Shown: positions 23,700-36,461, numbered from the stretch's first letter. The stretch is DNA of 64,000 nt from Perognathus longimembris pacificus (GCF_023159225.1 NC_063172.1:37328832-37392831); one strand, 5' to 3'. Translations and numbers: made by a program. The notes: a model not told the origin generated them from the sequence alone.

Positions 23700-24320
23700 T
23701 TATTATTTGACATAAAATTTATATGTTTCTGGGCACCTCTGGGTATTTTCATTCATGTCTCTATTGTGTAGTGTTTAAATTTAATAAACATGCATTTTCT
23801 CCAACATTTATCATTGTTTTGATATAAGCATTCAATATCCTTTCAGCTTTTATGAAATGTATAACAGTATAGTTGCCTATGGTCACTGTTATAAAATAAA
23901 ACATCAAACTTTTTTCTCATAGCAACCTGTGTTGTGACATGCCTTATCCAGGCTCTTTCTATTCTTTCCTCCTTTTTTAACTAGTCATCTCTTTCCTACC
24001 ATATTTTAAACTTACCTATGAATGAGAATATGTTGTCCTTACCAAGCTTTTTTCTTTTAACTTCATGTTCTCATTTTATATCCATTTTGCCACAGATGAC
24101 AGAACTTCACTGTTATGGCCGAGTAATTTCTCCCTAGGTATATATGTTTATTTAGTGGTTTATTTATTTTCTACTGATCACCCCCAGTGTGTCTGCATCT
24201 CCTTTTTGTGAGTAGTGTTACACAGACAGGAGATCAGTTATTTCTTCCACTGACTACACTATTATGTCCTCATTTTGTTTTCTTATTTCATAATTTCGTG
24301 TCCTGTATTCATTGATAAGG
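23700..24320 (-). mobile_element. Ancient L1 3' region
   Basis: The reverse strand retains traces of mammalian-wide L1: 'atccattttgccacagatga', 'gacagaacttcactgttatg' and 'gagtaatttctccctagg' resemble the inverted ORF2 end, and 'agttgcctatggtcactg' the 3' UTR. Strongly diverged. Confidence 0.5.
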
Positions 24321-24509
24321 GTTTTCCTGTGTCAACTAAAATGATTCCATATTTTTCATATTATTCTTAATGGAGTCTTGTATTCCCAGGATTGCCTTCA
24401 TTAACTTATGGCATATTACCTTTTTAAGAATTGATACATTTGATTCATTAAGTGTTTGAGAAGTTTTTCATCCATGTTTAAGAAGGATTTTTTTGTTTTC
24501 CTTTAAATG

Positions 24510-24754
24510 GAAACAGGAGCATTTTATTGTTGTCCTTATGTTTAATGTACTAGGTGAACTTCCTTTGGCATACCTCATGTGGTTACTGTATATGACTCTG
24601 ATACACTGGATATTGTATATATGCTTACTTGAACTATGGACAAGAAAGAAAAAGGAGGGAGGGTGTAAGAAATACAACAAGAAATGTACTCACTACCTTA
24701 TTATATAACTAACCCCTCTGTACATCACCTTGTCAATAAAATTTAATTTAAAAA
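24510..24754 (+). mobile_element. Short L1 3' end (B lineage) with long TSD
   Basis: Forward L1 3' UTR only, of the lineage at 34.2-35.2 kb ('aggtgaacttcctttggcat', 'gaaatgtactcactacctta', 'caccttgtcaataaaattt'). A TSD of about 25 bp, with one substitution and a length change in its T run, flanks it (24483-24509 and 24755-24779; shared end 'tttcctttaaatg'). Confidence 0.88.
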
Positions 24755-25162
24755 AAGGATTTTTGCTTTCCTTTAAATGTCTTAACTTGTATTTTGTGTG
24801 GAATATAATTTATGAAAACAAGATAAAATAAGTTAATAAATTTTTGAAAAGTCATTTTCAAAGTAAGTGTATTTAAAAACTTTGGAAATTTAGTATTTGA
24901 AAATTATCTTAGTGTTCAACAAATTCAGCTTATGAAAATTGAATGTTTCTGAATAACTTAATTCTTTTGCGATTAACATTCTGCTTATTCAAGTAATAAA
25001 AGAGAGAAGAAACAAGGAATTTTAGATCCTAGGCCAACCATTGGCTGTCTTTGTTAGTGTTGGTATGTTCAAGGAACAATTACTTTTGACCAGATAAATT
25101 TCTTTGGAGAAATTATTCTTTATATACTTCATCTTTCTCTTATTCTTTTTACTTTTTCATAT

Positions 25163-25395
25163 TGCTCATTGGGCTTGAACTCAGGGCTTTGACACTGTCT
25201 CTGAGCTTTTTTGATCAGGGCTCAAAGACGATACCACTTTGAGCCACAGAGCCACTTCTGTTTTTTTTTACTGGTTAATTGGAGATAAGAGACTCAAGGG
25301 AACTTTTCTGCTCAAATGGGCTTTGAAACTTGATTCTCAGGTCTCAACCTCCTGAGTAGCTAAGGTTAAGAGCATGAGCCCCTGATGCATGGCTC
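25163..25395 (-). repeat. B1-head/ID-tail SINE
   Basis: Complete reverse-strand copy: 'gggcttgaactcagggcttt', 'gagccacagagccacttctg', 'ggttaattggagataagaga', and the B1 head 'caacctcctgagtagctaag'. Confidence 0.75.
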
Positions 25396-26840
25396 TCACT
25401 TATTCTTTTGTATTTATATTCTGAAACTTTTTTTTCAAGCTTCTCTTTGTTTATAAATGTATGCATGCATGATAAAACTCATCCCAGTGAAGTTTTTAGG
25501 GACATTAAAAAAAAACATAGTGATCTAGACAGGTGAAAATTTTTTAAAAAATGAAAATTTTTGTTTTACTTATAAGCAGTTCAGAAATATAAATTACATC
25601 AATGGCAGAGCAGTTTCCTTTTAAATTCTGTGTTCAAACTGATAGGACCTTTCACATGGTAAACATGCACTCATCCACTGAGCTACACCTCAAGAAAAGG
25701 CCAGACATGTTTAATGACTGTAGCAATACTACATAATATAGTGATGGGAAGTCTTGAATATCTTTGTCATTTATTATAAAAAGTAACACTGTGCAGTATT
25801 TATTTATATACATTTACACTATGCCATTGGTTTATAAAATATTAGAACAAAATCCTTGTTTATCTGAGTGGTGACCACAGAGTATATTATAGTCATGTAA
25901 TAAAAGTTATAACAAGGAATTACTTTTGATTAACAACAATGCATACAAACAAATATTTACACTGGATTTGATAGTTTCAAATTTTCTGTCAGTGCTTGCC
26001 TCCTGTTGCTTTGGAAGTTTCCACTTAAATAAGAGCATCTTGATGATGGAGAACAATGAAAGGAGGCAACATTGATGAAGATGCATTGTGCTTATAAAAT
26101 GAAATGTTGAATTATAATCAGTTTGTACAACTATATAAGGATAATATAATTATACTAAAAATAGAGTATCTTATACTTTGTGTGAAGCTGTAGATTGACA
26201 AGTGTTATTTTTTTGTCCATGACATATGTATAAATGTTTTACATTTATATAGTATGTGTTTTTATAATTATATATTATATGTCATGCATTATTATATATG
26301 TGTATACATATGTTTTATGTTTTCAAACCTGTTATGTCTTCCCCCTCTCTTTCTTCCAATACTCTTTCGTTTTGTGTGGATATAACAACACTATTTCATT
26401 GGGAACATAATTATGCTTTGAAGATTTAAAAATTCAGCTCTAGCAAAGTTTGGTTTGTAATTTTTCTACTGTCAATTAATTATGAAACTCTTCATAAGTA
26501 TTTGAAATTTTAAATTTGAGAAGGAAACACTTTCCTTCTTTGATTACAAAATTATCTCAGGTAAGACAATATCATAAAATGATCATCTTCCCTTTAAAAT
26601 ATTTATTTTAAACAAAATTTAACAAATTTTAACAGAATATTTTCAACCAGATTCCTGAGAAATCCAGTTTAAAGGAGGGAGGATTTATTTTTGCTCATGG
26701 TTGTAGAATCTTTGGTCCAATGTCAGCTGACGCTATTGCTATTGGGCCTGTGGTATGGTGGAATATCACATGGTCTAGGAGGCTGCTCTTTACTACTTCA
26801 CCTCCTGGATTCACTGAGTTCTTCAGATACTATTTCTTAT
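25396..26840. other. AT-rich unique sequence
   Basis: A possible tRNA-derived SINE trace lies at 25625-25700 ('catccactgagctacacctc'). A TATA-rich low-complexity patch lies at 26225-26320. Nothing else recognised. Confidence 0.4.
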
Positions 26841-26858
26841 TAAATTATATGCATACAA
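26841..26858 (+). repeat. Left TSD of L1 with 3' transduction
   Basis: The 18-bp word taaattatatgcatacaa occurs here and again, identically, at 28051-28068, flanking the L1 plus its transduced tail. Confidence 0.9.
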
Positions 26859-28050
26859 TTCAAAATAACATTGAGATTCCACCTCACATCAGTAAGAATG
26901 TCCTATATCAAGAAAACTAACAATAACAAATGTTGGAGGGGATGTGGCCAAAAGGGAACCATACTTCATTGTTGGTGGGAATGTAAACTGGTTCAGCCAC
27001 TCTGGAAAGTGGTATGGAGATTCCTCAGATGGCTAAACATAGAGCTCCCCTATGACCCAGCAGCCCCACTTTTGGGCATCTACCCAAAAGACTATAAGCA
27101 AGACCACACTAAAGCCACCAGCACAACAATGTTCATCACAGCAAAATTTGTCATAGCTAAAATATGTAACCAACCCAGTGCCCCTCAGTAGACGAATGGA
27201 TCAGGACAATGTGGTACATGTAGACAATGGAATTCTATGCCTCTATCAGAAAGAATGACACTGCCCAGCTCATAAGGAAATAGAAGGACTTGGAAAAAAT
27301 TATACTAAGTGAAGTGACCCAGACCCCAAAAAACATGGACTCTATGGTTTCCCTCATAGGGAATAATTAGCACAGGTTTAGGCTAGTCACAGCAGAGGAT
27401 CACAAAAGCTCAATAGCTATGCCCTTATGAATGCAGAAGATGATGCTAAGTAAAATGAACTCCATGTTATGGAAATGAATGTTATATCACTGTTGTAATT
27501 ACTTTCAACATGCCATGTGAAACAGTAGCTTCATTTGTTGATGATCCTTTTGTATCCCCCCCTGTGGTTGTAACTGTGCTATCACTGTATCTCATCTGAG
27601 TACCCTGGATACTGTGTATATATACTGGTATTGGAACTAGGGAAGTGAAAGGGAATATCAAAATGGAGAAACAAAGCATAAAAAGACAAACGGCTCCAAA
27701 AGCAATCCTTGCAAAACCATTTGGTGTAAACCAACTGAACAAATCATGGAGGGAGAGGGAAGGGGAGAGGAAAAGGGTGAGGCTGGAGGGGGGAATGAAG
27801 AGCTAACAAATAGTACAAGAAATGTACCCATGGCCTAAAACTGTAACCCCTCTGTACATAACATTGACAATAAATAAGTAATTATTATTTTTAAAAAAGA
27901 ATGCCATTAAAGTTATATAGCCATTTGTTACTCAGCATTACTGTGGCAAGAGTTAACCAATAGAGAAAATATTGGAACTAGCAATGTCTTTGAATGGTCA
28001 AGGTTGTGTTCAAAAGAAATAATAAAAGAAAGAAGACAGAAAAAAATAAA
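26859..28050 (+). mobile_element. 5'-truncated L1 with a 3' transduction
   Basis: ORF2 C-terminus (frame 26871-27191: [19 protein letters not shown], then [17 protein letters not shown]), then the A-lineage 3' UTR with its usual signal near 27868 ('gacaataaataag'). The perfect 18-bp TSD is not there but about 150 bp further on. The extra piece (27899-28050) carries its own AATAAA ('gaaataataaaag') and A-rich end. This is the signature of read-through past a weak L1 poly(A) signal followed by retrotransposition. Confidence 0.88.
27899..28050 (+). other. Transduced non-L1 sequence at L1 3' end
   Basis: Sequence absent from the ends of the other A-lineage L1s in the window, lying between the L1's own A-rich end and the right TSD. 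It begins 'atgccattaaagttatatag'. It marks the source locus of this insertion. Confidence 0.8.
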
Positions 28051-28068
28051 TAAATTATATGCATACAA

Positions 28069-28944
28069 ATTTTTTGTATGCATACTACTAAGAATCATTC
28101 CAACTTTTTGAGGGTTCTTTTCAAGTGCTTCAATGTAGTTTCAATGGCAACAAGAGAAATGGCTCTCTCTCTTTGTTATCTATCCCTACCACTACCTGAA
28201 AATATGAAACTCTTTTCTATTTCATAGTCACCAATGTAAAGGTTGCCAAGGTAAAAATCCTTTTCTGCAAATACGTTATGGCACACTATCTTTCAATTCT
28301 GCAAAGAATTTTGCATATTTTATTATCTGGGTGAGAATATCCTTGCTCATATTCTGAAACTGCTGGGGTTGGTTTGTTTGCTTGTGTATCAGTTACTTCC
28401 TGTTCTTTCTGGGTTCTGTTTGTGTTTTACATTACTATCTAGCTCTTATGGAATACATATACAATATATTAATATATAACATACTGGTATATAATGTATA
28501 CAAAATATAACATGATAAATATAAAACATAAATATTAGTAATGTATATATTATAACACATTACAATATATTAATTATATAATAATTACAACTTATATATT
28601 AATATTTTATGCCTAATATTTTATATAAAATACTCCATAGGAGCTAGAAAACATATAACATTTTAAAATGTATCATATGTAATGTGCACACATATCCATA
28701 CACACATATATAATATTTTCTGTTCTGATTCAAGTTACAAGACATCACTAGTTTCATGTCTGCTTTACCCCTTCCTTGATCCTCATCACTTATAATAGGA
28801 CTTGTGTGCAATTAATACTTGATGAGATAAATGGCGGATGAATGATGAATTAAAGTACAGATATGACACAGGGAGACCATAGGAGATGCTCTTATAGGAG
28901 GGACACTAAGGCACAATACTCAGGTTCTCTGATCATATAAAATA
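28069..28944. other. AT-rich non-coding with a TA-rich patch
   Basis: Unique sequence. From 28440 to 28720 it is low-complexity TA/ATA-rich DNA. No gene seen. Confidence 0.5.
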
Positions 28945-29262
28945 TTTATTGAAATGAACTCCAGGAAATGGAAATGAGTGTTTTTCTCTTTGTTGTTGTT
29001 TAGGCTTGATTTTTGTCTTTGTTCTTTATCTATCTTTGGGAAGGCCTGTGAGGCATAAATGGACAATGGTTGAACAAATGCAGCAGTGGTACTCACTAGA
29101 CACTATATTGACAATGAACTATACCATCTGTGTATGGGGACGAGAGGAAAACCAGAGAAGGAAGAGGTGACATTGTCCCCAAAGAAATGTACCTATTACC
29201 TGACATGCCACTGTAACCTTTCTGCTCATCACGTTCATAATAAAAATAAAAAAGAAGATCTG
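28945..29262 (+). mobile_element. L1 C-lineage 3' end
   Basis: Forward L1 3' UTR: 'gaaatgaactccaggaaatg', 'ggtactcactagacactata', 'aaagaaatgtacctattacc', ending 'cgttcataataaaaataaaa'. This is the sense form of the reverse-strand C-lineage copies at 11.7, 15.1 and 31.9 kb. Confidence 0.85.
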
Positions 29263-30479
29263 TCTTTTGGAGCAGAGGGAAGATACACTTCCATGAAACA
29301 AAACAGTGCATATATGGCTATAAGGGTCATTAGTGTAGAAATTTTCAGAATTTTAACAGTACACAAGTAAAATCCAAATATACTAAAACATATTCATAAA
29401 AGGAACAACATAGGGATATAAGAAAAACAGTAAAGGAGGGGGAACTTCCTAAATGGGGTTTAAACAGAAGTGCAAAGGAAATCCTCAGTGATCTCCACAC
29501 ACAGAGTATCTGGCATCCATAAAAAAGTGTGTGTGTTCATGTGTGTGTGTTTGTGTGTATGTGTTCATGTGTGTGTGTAGACCTGCAATGCCAATAGTGA
29601 GCAAGTCCGGAAGAATGGTTCCCCTGTTCTACTTAACTTAGTACTTGGTACTTTGATGAGGAACAATCTTTAAAACGCTTTATTGTCAAAGCTCTCTCCC
29701 AGAAAGAAAAGTAGGCCCTACCTTTAAATATTTCCAATGCCCAAAGACCTCCCTTCTTTACAGGATTACAAAGCGACTACCCTGAGAATCACAATGGGTA
29801 TAGAACCAAGGATATGGGTCTGCCTGATCCAAAGTGTAGCAATACTGTAGAAAGAAGCAGAAGATGCTTCCATTTGAGAAGGATTGCCTATCTTTTGGGA
29901 AATAAGACAATTATGTTTGAATGTGAATGGAGCTTGGTATGGCCAACACATGTACCATTACTTAGTGCCCATATCTCACACACTCCACCAGGCCATATTG
30001 CTGTAATTTGATGACTTTATAGACATCTATTACCACATAATATTGAGTGGAAGCAGAGCCTGTGGTTTAAGATGATATACAATTATAAGATTCATGGGCT
30101 CAGCTGGCAGGATCATCTTGAAGGTGGCTTCTATATTTGTCACATTGCTAGACCTGCATGTGAAGAACTTTGCAAGTATTCCTTCTAATAGAAGTCACAG
30201 TAAAAAACAACTATATAAAGCAAAAACAAAAGAAAACAAAGTAAACATTACTGTAAGCACTCTTAAGCCAAAATGGACACAGCATGTGCTTAATTTAAGG
30301 TAAAAGAATTCAGATTTGTTTAAAAGCATCATGTTTGGCAGCATTATGGGAAGAAAAATGAACAACACACCCATTTACATCCTGAGAATCTATGCATTTC
30401 CTCAATAGTGGTCTCCTTGAAACCACATATTTATGGATTCCAATACTGTACATTGGACTTAAGAGAGCTACTTTAATAA
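29263..30479. other. Unique non-coding sequence with a GT-rich patch
   Basis: A GT microsatellite with ATGTGTTC interruptions lies at 29527-29578. The rest has no recognised element or gene. Confidence 0.45.
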
Positions 30480-30911
30480 GGTTTGTTGGGAAAACTGGGT
30501 AACCACATGTAGAACTCTAAAACCATATAACTATTTCTAAAACCTGGGCTAAAAGTCAACTCAAAATGGATCATGAACATTATTTTGGTTCCTGAAACTT
30601 TGAAACTCCTTGAGAAAAAAGGTCTGGGAAGAGTTTGAGTATATAAGATCAAGAGATGACTTTCTGAACAGTAATGTAATAGTTCAGAAAATATTAGCAT
30701 AAACTGATTAATAAGATTGTATCACCTAAAAATTTATGCACAGCAAACTATCAAATTGAAGTGACATCCTGCCGAATTGAAAAATTCTTAGCCAGCTATT
30801 TATCTGTGCAGGGAAGAGTAACCAGAGCATGTGAGAGACCAAAAAAGTTAACACTAATGGAGTAAAAACTCCAATCAGTAAAGAAACAAATAACTGAGCA
30901 GACACATTTTT
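30480..30911 (+). mobile_element. Ancient L1 ORF2 fragment, left part
   Basis: Diverged forward ORF2 sequence: 'agtcaactcaaaatggatca', 'actttgaaactccttgagaa', 'aatttatgcacagcaaacta' and 'aagaaacaaataactgagca'. It stops where a reverse-strand L1 interrupts it and appears to resume at 32630. Confidence 0.6.
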
Positions 30912-31073
30912 GTCATTATTATCATTTTAATATCTATATGTAGTTATAGTCATGTCAGTTTATGAATACAATACATATGAAAGAATGTCACCCCTTTAAC
31001 CATTCTTCCTCATCTCTCCCAACTTTACCATCCTCTTTATTTCCCTAATTTCTTTTTGTAAAATCATTATTGT
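30912..31073 (-). mobile_element. Reverse L1 3' UTR, left of a nested insertion
   Basis: The 3' UTR of a reverse-strand C-like L1 ('acccctttaaccattcttcc', 'atcattattgtaaaggtc'), cut by the forward L1 at 31088-31881. The rest continues from 31896. Confidence 0.6.
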
Positions 31074-31087
31074 AAAGGTCATATACA

Positions 31088-31881
31088 TTGTGTATATGTA
31101 CCACATTTTATTGAACCACTCATCTACCGAGGGACATCCGGGTTGGTTCCATATTTTAGCAATGACAAATTGTGCTGAAATGAACATAGTTGTGGTTGTG
31201 GCTTTAGTGTGGTCTTGCCTCTATCAGAAAAAATTAAACTGACCCATTCATAAGCAAATGGAAGGACATGGAAAAAAATCATACTAAGTGAAGTGAGCCA
31301 GACCCAAAGAAACATGGATTCTATGGTTTCCCTCATAAGGAATAATTAGTGCATGTCTAGGATAGTCATAGCAGAAGATCACAATAGCTCAATAGCTATG
31401 CTCATATGAACACATAAGATGATGCTAAGTGAAATGAACTCCAAATTATGGAGGTATATCATGGTGGTATATCATTGTTGTAGTTATTTTCAACATGCCA
31501 TGTGAAACCGTACCTTTTTATTTTTCTCTAGTATTTTCTTCCAGTGGTTTTACCCTTGCTGTCACTGTAACTGATCTGAGTACCCTGGATACTGTATATA
31601 CATGTATTGGAATGAGGGAAGGGAAAGGGAATACCAAAATCAAGGGACAAAGAATAAAAATACAAACCTCTGCAATAGCAATACTTACAAAAACCAATTG
31701 GTGTAAACCAACTGTACAACTCAAGGGAGGAAGAGGGAAGTGGGGAGGGGAGTGGCAGGGGAGAAATGAGGGAGGAGGTAACAAGTTGGATAAGAAATGT
31801 ACTCACTGCTTTACATATAAAACTGTTACCCCTCTGTACTTCACTCTGACAATAAAGAACGCAAAAAAAAAAAAGAAAAAA
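31088..31881 (+). mobile_element. L1 with 5' inversion (twin priming)
   Basis: Positions 31088-31217 are ORF2 sequence in reverse orientation ('gtaccacattttattgaacc', 'ggttccatattttagcaatg'). From 31218 the element runs forward ('cctctatcagaaaaaattaa', 'agtgaagtgagccagaccc') through the 3' UTR to a poly(A) at 31863-31881. In an uninverted L1 the two pieces are adjacent, with only a few bases lost at the junction. The flanks form a 14-bp TSD with one mismatch ('aaaggtcatataca' at 31074-31087, 'aaaggtgatataca' at 31882-31895). The 149-codon frame at 31495 is UTR. Confidence 0.9.
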
Positions 31882-31895
31882 AAAGGTGATATACA

Positions 31896-32625
31896 GAGGG
31901 GTTATCGTTACATGAGTCAGGTAAAGAGTTACATTTCTTTGTGAATAGTGTCACCTCTCTCCTCACTTTCTCCAAATTTTTCTCTCCACCTACTCCCCAG
32001 GTTGTATAGTTCATTTTCAATATAGTGTCTATTGAGTATCATGGCTGTGTTTAGTCATTCTTTATTCCACCATTTTTGTGCTTCTGCTTTCCCTCCTCCA
32101 AACAGATAAACTTACATATAAGACAAAATGTACAGAAAACAAAAACAGAAACAAAGGAGAAAAAATAACAACTAAAAACCCTGAACACCTCAAATAGCAA
32201 AAAAATCCTCTTGTTTCCATTTCTTGGTGTTCATTTTGGTAACAGTTTTATATGCTAATATGATCATAGCTATTAAACCTTTGTGATCCTCTCCTAAGAA
32301 TATCTTCCTTGGTCTCATTGTGTGAATATTTAGAACACTGTATAACTTATCATGTTCAAATTTTTTTTTAGTCTTTTATCAACCAGTGTGTTTACTTGTA
32401 GATTTATAGGCACACTATAGCTGCCACGAATGAGGGAAACCATTCAACCTATGGTACAATATCATCCTTCCTCACAGAAGTATAGAATACATACATATGT
32501 ACTTACACACACATATGTACATATATATTTATATATATAATTTTCTTTATCCATTCATCCATGGAGTGACATCTGGCTTGATGTGATAACTTGGCTATGG
32601 TAAACAATGCTGTGCATGCACTTTT
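31896..32625 (-). mobile_element. Reverse L1 C-lineage, right of the nested insertion
   Basis: Continues the reverse L1: 'gttgtatagttcattttcaa', 'cagataaacttacatataag', 'ttgtttccatttcttggtgt', 'gtagatttataggcacacta', then degraded ORF2 end with a TA/CA-rich patch near 32490-32540. Confidence 0.7.
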
Positions 32626-32629
32626 GAAA

Positions 32630-33030
32630 TGAGGTACAAATGAACAAAGTATATAAAAACCTGGTTGACATCTTTATCCTTCAGGAAATTAAAATCAGAG
32701 CTAAATACAAATCCCTTCTCTTCCCTGACATATGGCTATTAATCTAGAAAACAGGATCCAACAAGTGTTAAAGAAGGCAGGGCAAAAGAATGAACATACA
32801 TTATTGTGGAAAGGGATGTACATTAGTGCAGGCACTAATGAAAATCAGCCTAGAGGTTACTCAAAGCATTAAAAATAAAAGTGCTATGTGATACAATTCT
32901 GTCTCACTGGGGCATAACAACAAAAGAATCAAAGGTGCTTTAAAATATAAATGCCTGTTTATTATAACATCATTCACAATACTCAGATAATAGAATCACC
33001 ATAGGTACCATTCAATAGATGAATGGATAA
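32630..33030 (+). mobile_element. Ancient L1 ORF2 fragment, right part
   Basis: Diverged forward ORF2 C-terminal sequence: 'caggaaattaaaatcagagc', 'catcattcacaatactcaga', 'caatagatgaatggataatc'. In L1 order it follows the piece ending at 30911, implying a single old element split by later insertions. Confidence 0.6.
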
Positions 33031-34218
33031 TCAAGTCCTTAACAATTTTGGTTGCATTTATTCTCAAGAATTCTTTTGAGGCTATTGTGCATGGATTGGT
33101 TTTTCAGAGTTACCTATTAGTGAGTTCAGTTCCCCTCAATGCAACTCAGGATGTGACAAAGAAAGGGGGCCTCCTTCAACCTTGTCTCCAAAAGCCTCAG
33201 GGATCTTGGTGCTCACTATCTTCTCATTTTTCCCTTGTTGAAAAAATCACAGGTTGAAGGGGCTGTCTTGGTATTGTATATACTATGCTTACTTTGGGGA
33301 CAACTGTCTCATGTAAAGCAAAAAAAAAAAATATGATCCTAAATATATGCATAGACGTTTTTGTCCCAGTACCTCCCCACTGGATTCCCAGGGTCCCACA
33401 AAGGTACCATGATTCAGAAATCGTTGTCAAAATTGGTGTTCCTCTGGAGAAATGAAAAAAAAAAAACAACCTCAAAATGGAAGCCTGTTTTGTGATCATG
33501 CTGACATTACTCTCCTGTTATTGCTACCTTTCTTATTTGTCAGAAGCTACGTGGAAACAGCCTTAGCTTGTAAGGAATTCTAGAGAAGAGAGAAATCCAC
33601 TATCTGCTTTAACATATTTAAGAAATGTATTACAAAAACATTTGTCTGGCTGGTATTAAATAGATAATAGAAATGTCACCATCTCTTAAAGAATTTTGTA
33701 TAAGACTTAATAGTTATGCTCAAAACTAGCACACATCATTTCTAGAACACTCAAGGTCAAAGCACCACATTCCCCTAAGGGAGTCAGATTTTCAACACAT
33801 CTTTGCTTGACTAGACACTTACTGTGAGGCTTTCAGGAATGAAATTTCTCTGTTAGAATTACTGTAGCCTTTTCCCTGTAGTCTAGAGCTCTACACTGAA
33901 CACAGTTCTAAAACGCTTCTGCCTTATAGTTAAAAGGTAAACAACATTAAACAAAACATGACTATTATTATGAATAAGAAAATTCTCTTATGAGGTTTCC
34001 TTTTGTCAAAATTACTGTCTTTAAGACCTAGAAATAGGGCAGCCATCTCTTACGCTTTTTGTCATTACCCTCTTCCATTCCTAAGGAGAGCAAAATATGA
34101 AATAGGATTGTGGAAACCATTCTGTCCCATTTTCTTTCATAGTTCATGATTTTAGGCAGTTTGAGATTCAGTTCAAGGTCATAAACAGTCATTTCTAGGA
34201 GGATGTAATTCTAATATT
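33031..34218. other. Unique non-coding sequence
   Basis: No gene or repeat recognised. The A-rich runs at 33320 and 33460 are short. Confidence 0.4.
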
Positions 34219-34230
34219 GAAACATTTCAC
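34219..34230 (+). repeat. Left TSD of L1
   Basis: The 12-bp word gaaacatttcac is repeated exactly at 35214-35225 around the L1. Confidence 0.85.
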
Positions 34231-35213
34231 AAATAAAAACAACCCTGAGATACCACCTCACTCCAGTTAGAATGGCCTATACTCTGAACTCAGGCAACAA
34301 CAAATGCTGGAGAGGGTGCGGGGAAAGAGGAACCCTTCTCCGTTGTTGGGAGTGCAAATTAGTACAACCATTTTGGAGAACAGTATGGAGGTTCCTCAAA
34401 AAGCTCAATATAGACCTACCCTATGACCCAGCCATACCACTCCTAGGCATCTATCTTGAACAACAGGTCCCAAGATATCAAAAAGACATCTGCACTTCCA
34501 TGTTTATCACTGCACAATTCACAATAGCTAAAATATGGAAATAACCCAGATGATCCTCCACAGATGAATGGATCCAAAAAATATGGTACCTATACACAAT
34601 GGAATACTACATAAAGATTAGAAATGGTGAAATATTGGTATTCGCAGAGAAATGGTCAGAACTTGAACAAATAATGTTGAGCGAGACAAGCCTAGAACAC
34701 AGAAAACAAAGGGGCATGATCTCCTTGTATATATGACTGTTAAATAAGTGGGGGGAGGGGGAGACAGTAGAGACCAGGTCTGTGAAACCAAAAACTTCTT
34801 GTCAAATGGTATTTCCCACAGGTTTGGGTCAGCGACCCTATATTATGTAACTAAAACCAAACAACTATTCAACATATAAAGACCAAAAATAGACCTCTCA
34901 GTGGATCACAATAGCTCAAAAGCTATGTATGTATGTTCATATAAGACAAGGATAAGCAAACTTTATTGTTGATGTTACATTTAAAGACCTAGGTGAATTT
35001 CCTTTGGCATAGGTCACATGGCTACTCTGTATATATTTTTGGTACACTGTGTAATGTATATATGTCTACCTGATCTAGGGAAGGGAAAGAAAAACAGGGT
35101 GTAAGATATCACAAGAAATGTACTCACTGCCCTGTTATGTAACTGTACTCCTTTTGCACAACACCTTGTAAAAAAAATTTTGTTTAATAAATAAAAAAAT
35201 TAAAAATAAAAAA
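34231..35213 (+). mobile_element. 5'-truncated L1, B lineage
   Basis: ORF2 C-terminus (frame 34272-34544: [15 protein letters not shown], then [17 protein letters not shown]) interrupted by a stop after AKIWK. A distinct 3' UTR follows ('ttaaataagtggggggaggg', 'cacatggctactctgtatat') and an A-rich end. Compared with the A lineage it has an extra glutamine-rich stretch after LGIYL. The 12-bp TSD defines both ends. Confidence 0.92.
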
Positions 35214-35225
35214 GAAACATTTCAC

Positions 35226-36461
35226 GTTCTGAAATCTAGCTCATGGAAGGAAATGAATAAAAGAACATATCCAATGTGAAGGGAACATGTTGCCAGCCAC
35301 AATGTGTGTGCTGAATATCACATAAGGCTTTACTACACATGTTCTTTCATTGCTGTTGTCCTTCCAAAGTCTAATGCTCCTGTCATTGTTGATACTAATA
35401 ACGTTATACTCAATTTAGATTTCATTCCTTATTTCAGCATTTCATACCTAGGTTTATATAGCAGTTCTTTAACCAGCACTGGATAATGCAGTTTAAGCAG
35501 GTTCTATTAACTTTAAAACTACAGACCAACAGAATGTAAGATCCTGAAGGGGAAGGAATATATTCTATTTATTATCAGTCCCCAAAGTTTAGCACCAGGG
35601 TTTGTACACAATAAGGGTTTAATAAATGTTAAATCAATGCTATTTAGCATCTCTAATTGTCTTCTGTCTTCATATATTGTAGGCCATGGTGGAATAATTG
35701 CTAAATGTCTCCAAATCTTATTGGCATAGTTGTTTTGCTGTAATTTCTGGCAATGCTTCAAAGATTCAGATGTGTTTTCACACTTCATTTCACCCTGTGA
35801 ACAATCTATCTTTTATTAACACATCACAAAGAAGTTTGTGATGCAGCTGTTCTCCATTAGTCATTGATGCTGAATCTCAGTGAATGTTGTCCTTCCTTCA
35901 AAAGTGAGCAAATCTCTGGAGCATGGCCAATGACAGGGGTAGAGGGTAGGCAGCAGTGCAGCAGAATGGGAGTCATGGAGCAAGAAAATAGATTCTGGAT
36001 TGTGGGGAGACACTTGAAAATTCTATGATGCACCAGGTTTATGTCACTTCTCTACTGAATGAGTAGACTTTGCTTGGAACTTGCCAATAGAATTGGAAAA
36101 GAGAGAAGACATGTATACCGCTAGCATGTTTCAATGAAATGATATGTATAGTATTATAAAACATGAAGCAGGGACAATGCAATTAGTGATAGTTTTAATT
36201 AGTATGTATATATGTTATACTCTGCTCCTAAAGGAAGTGTTAGTATTGCAAAATTTCAATTGTGCCTTCTAGTTACTTACAGGTCATCTTACAGTTTGTT
36301 GAGATTCTAGAGGGTATTACAGAGAATGGTTGGCCTGCTGTCCTGGATGTACCAGTATGGTCTCTTTCCTTGTTATCTGAAAGTGCTGTAACTCACCTAC
36401 TGCAGAGAAGACTAACTGGTTATTGATGTGGAAGATCTCCAGATGACTAATTGCAGTGTGG

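Noticed and set aside
28440..28720. TA-rich region as a replication origin or scaffold attachment site
   Set aside because: Only base composition supports it; no specific motif arrangement seen.
31495..31944. 149-codon forward frame and overlapping reverse frames
   Set aside because: L1 3' UTR and poly(A); no conserved protein signature.
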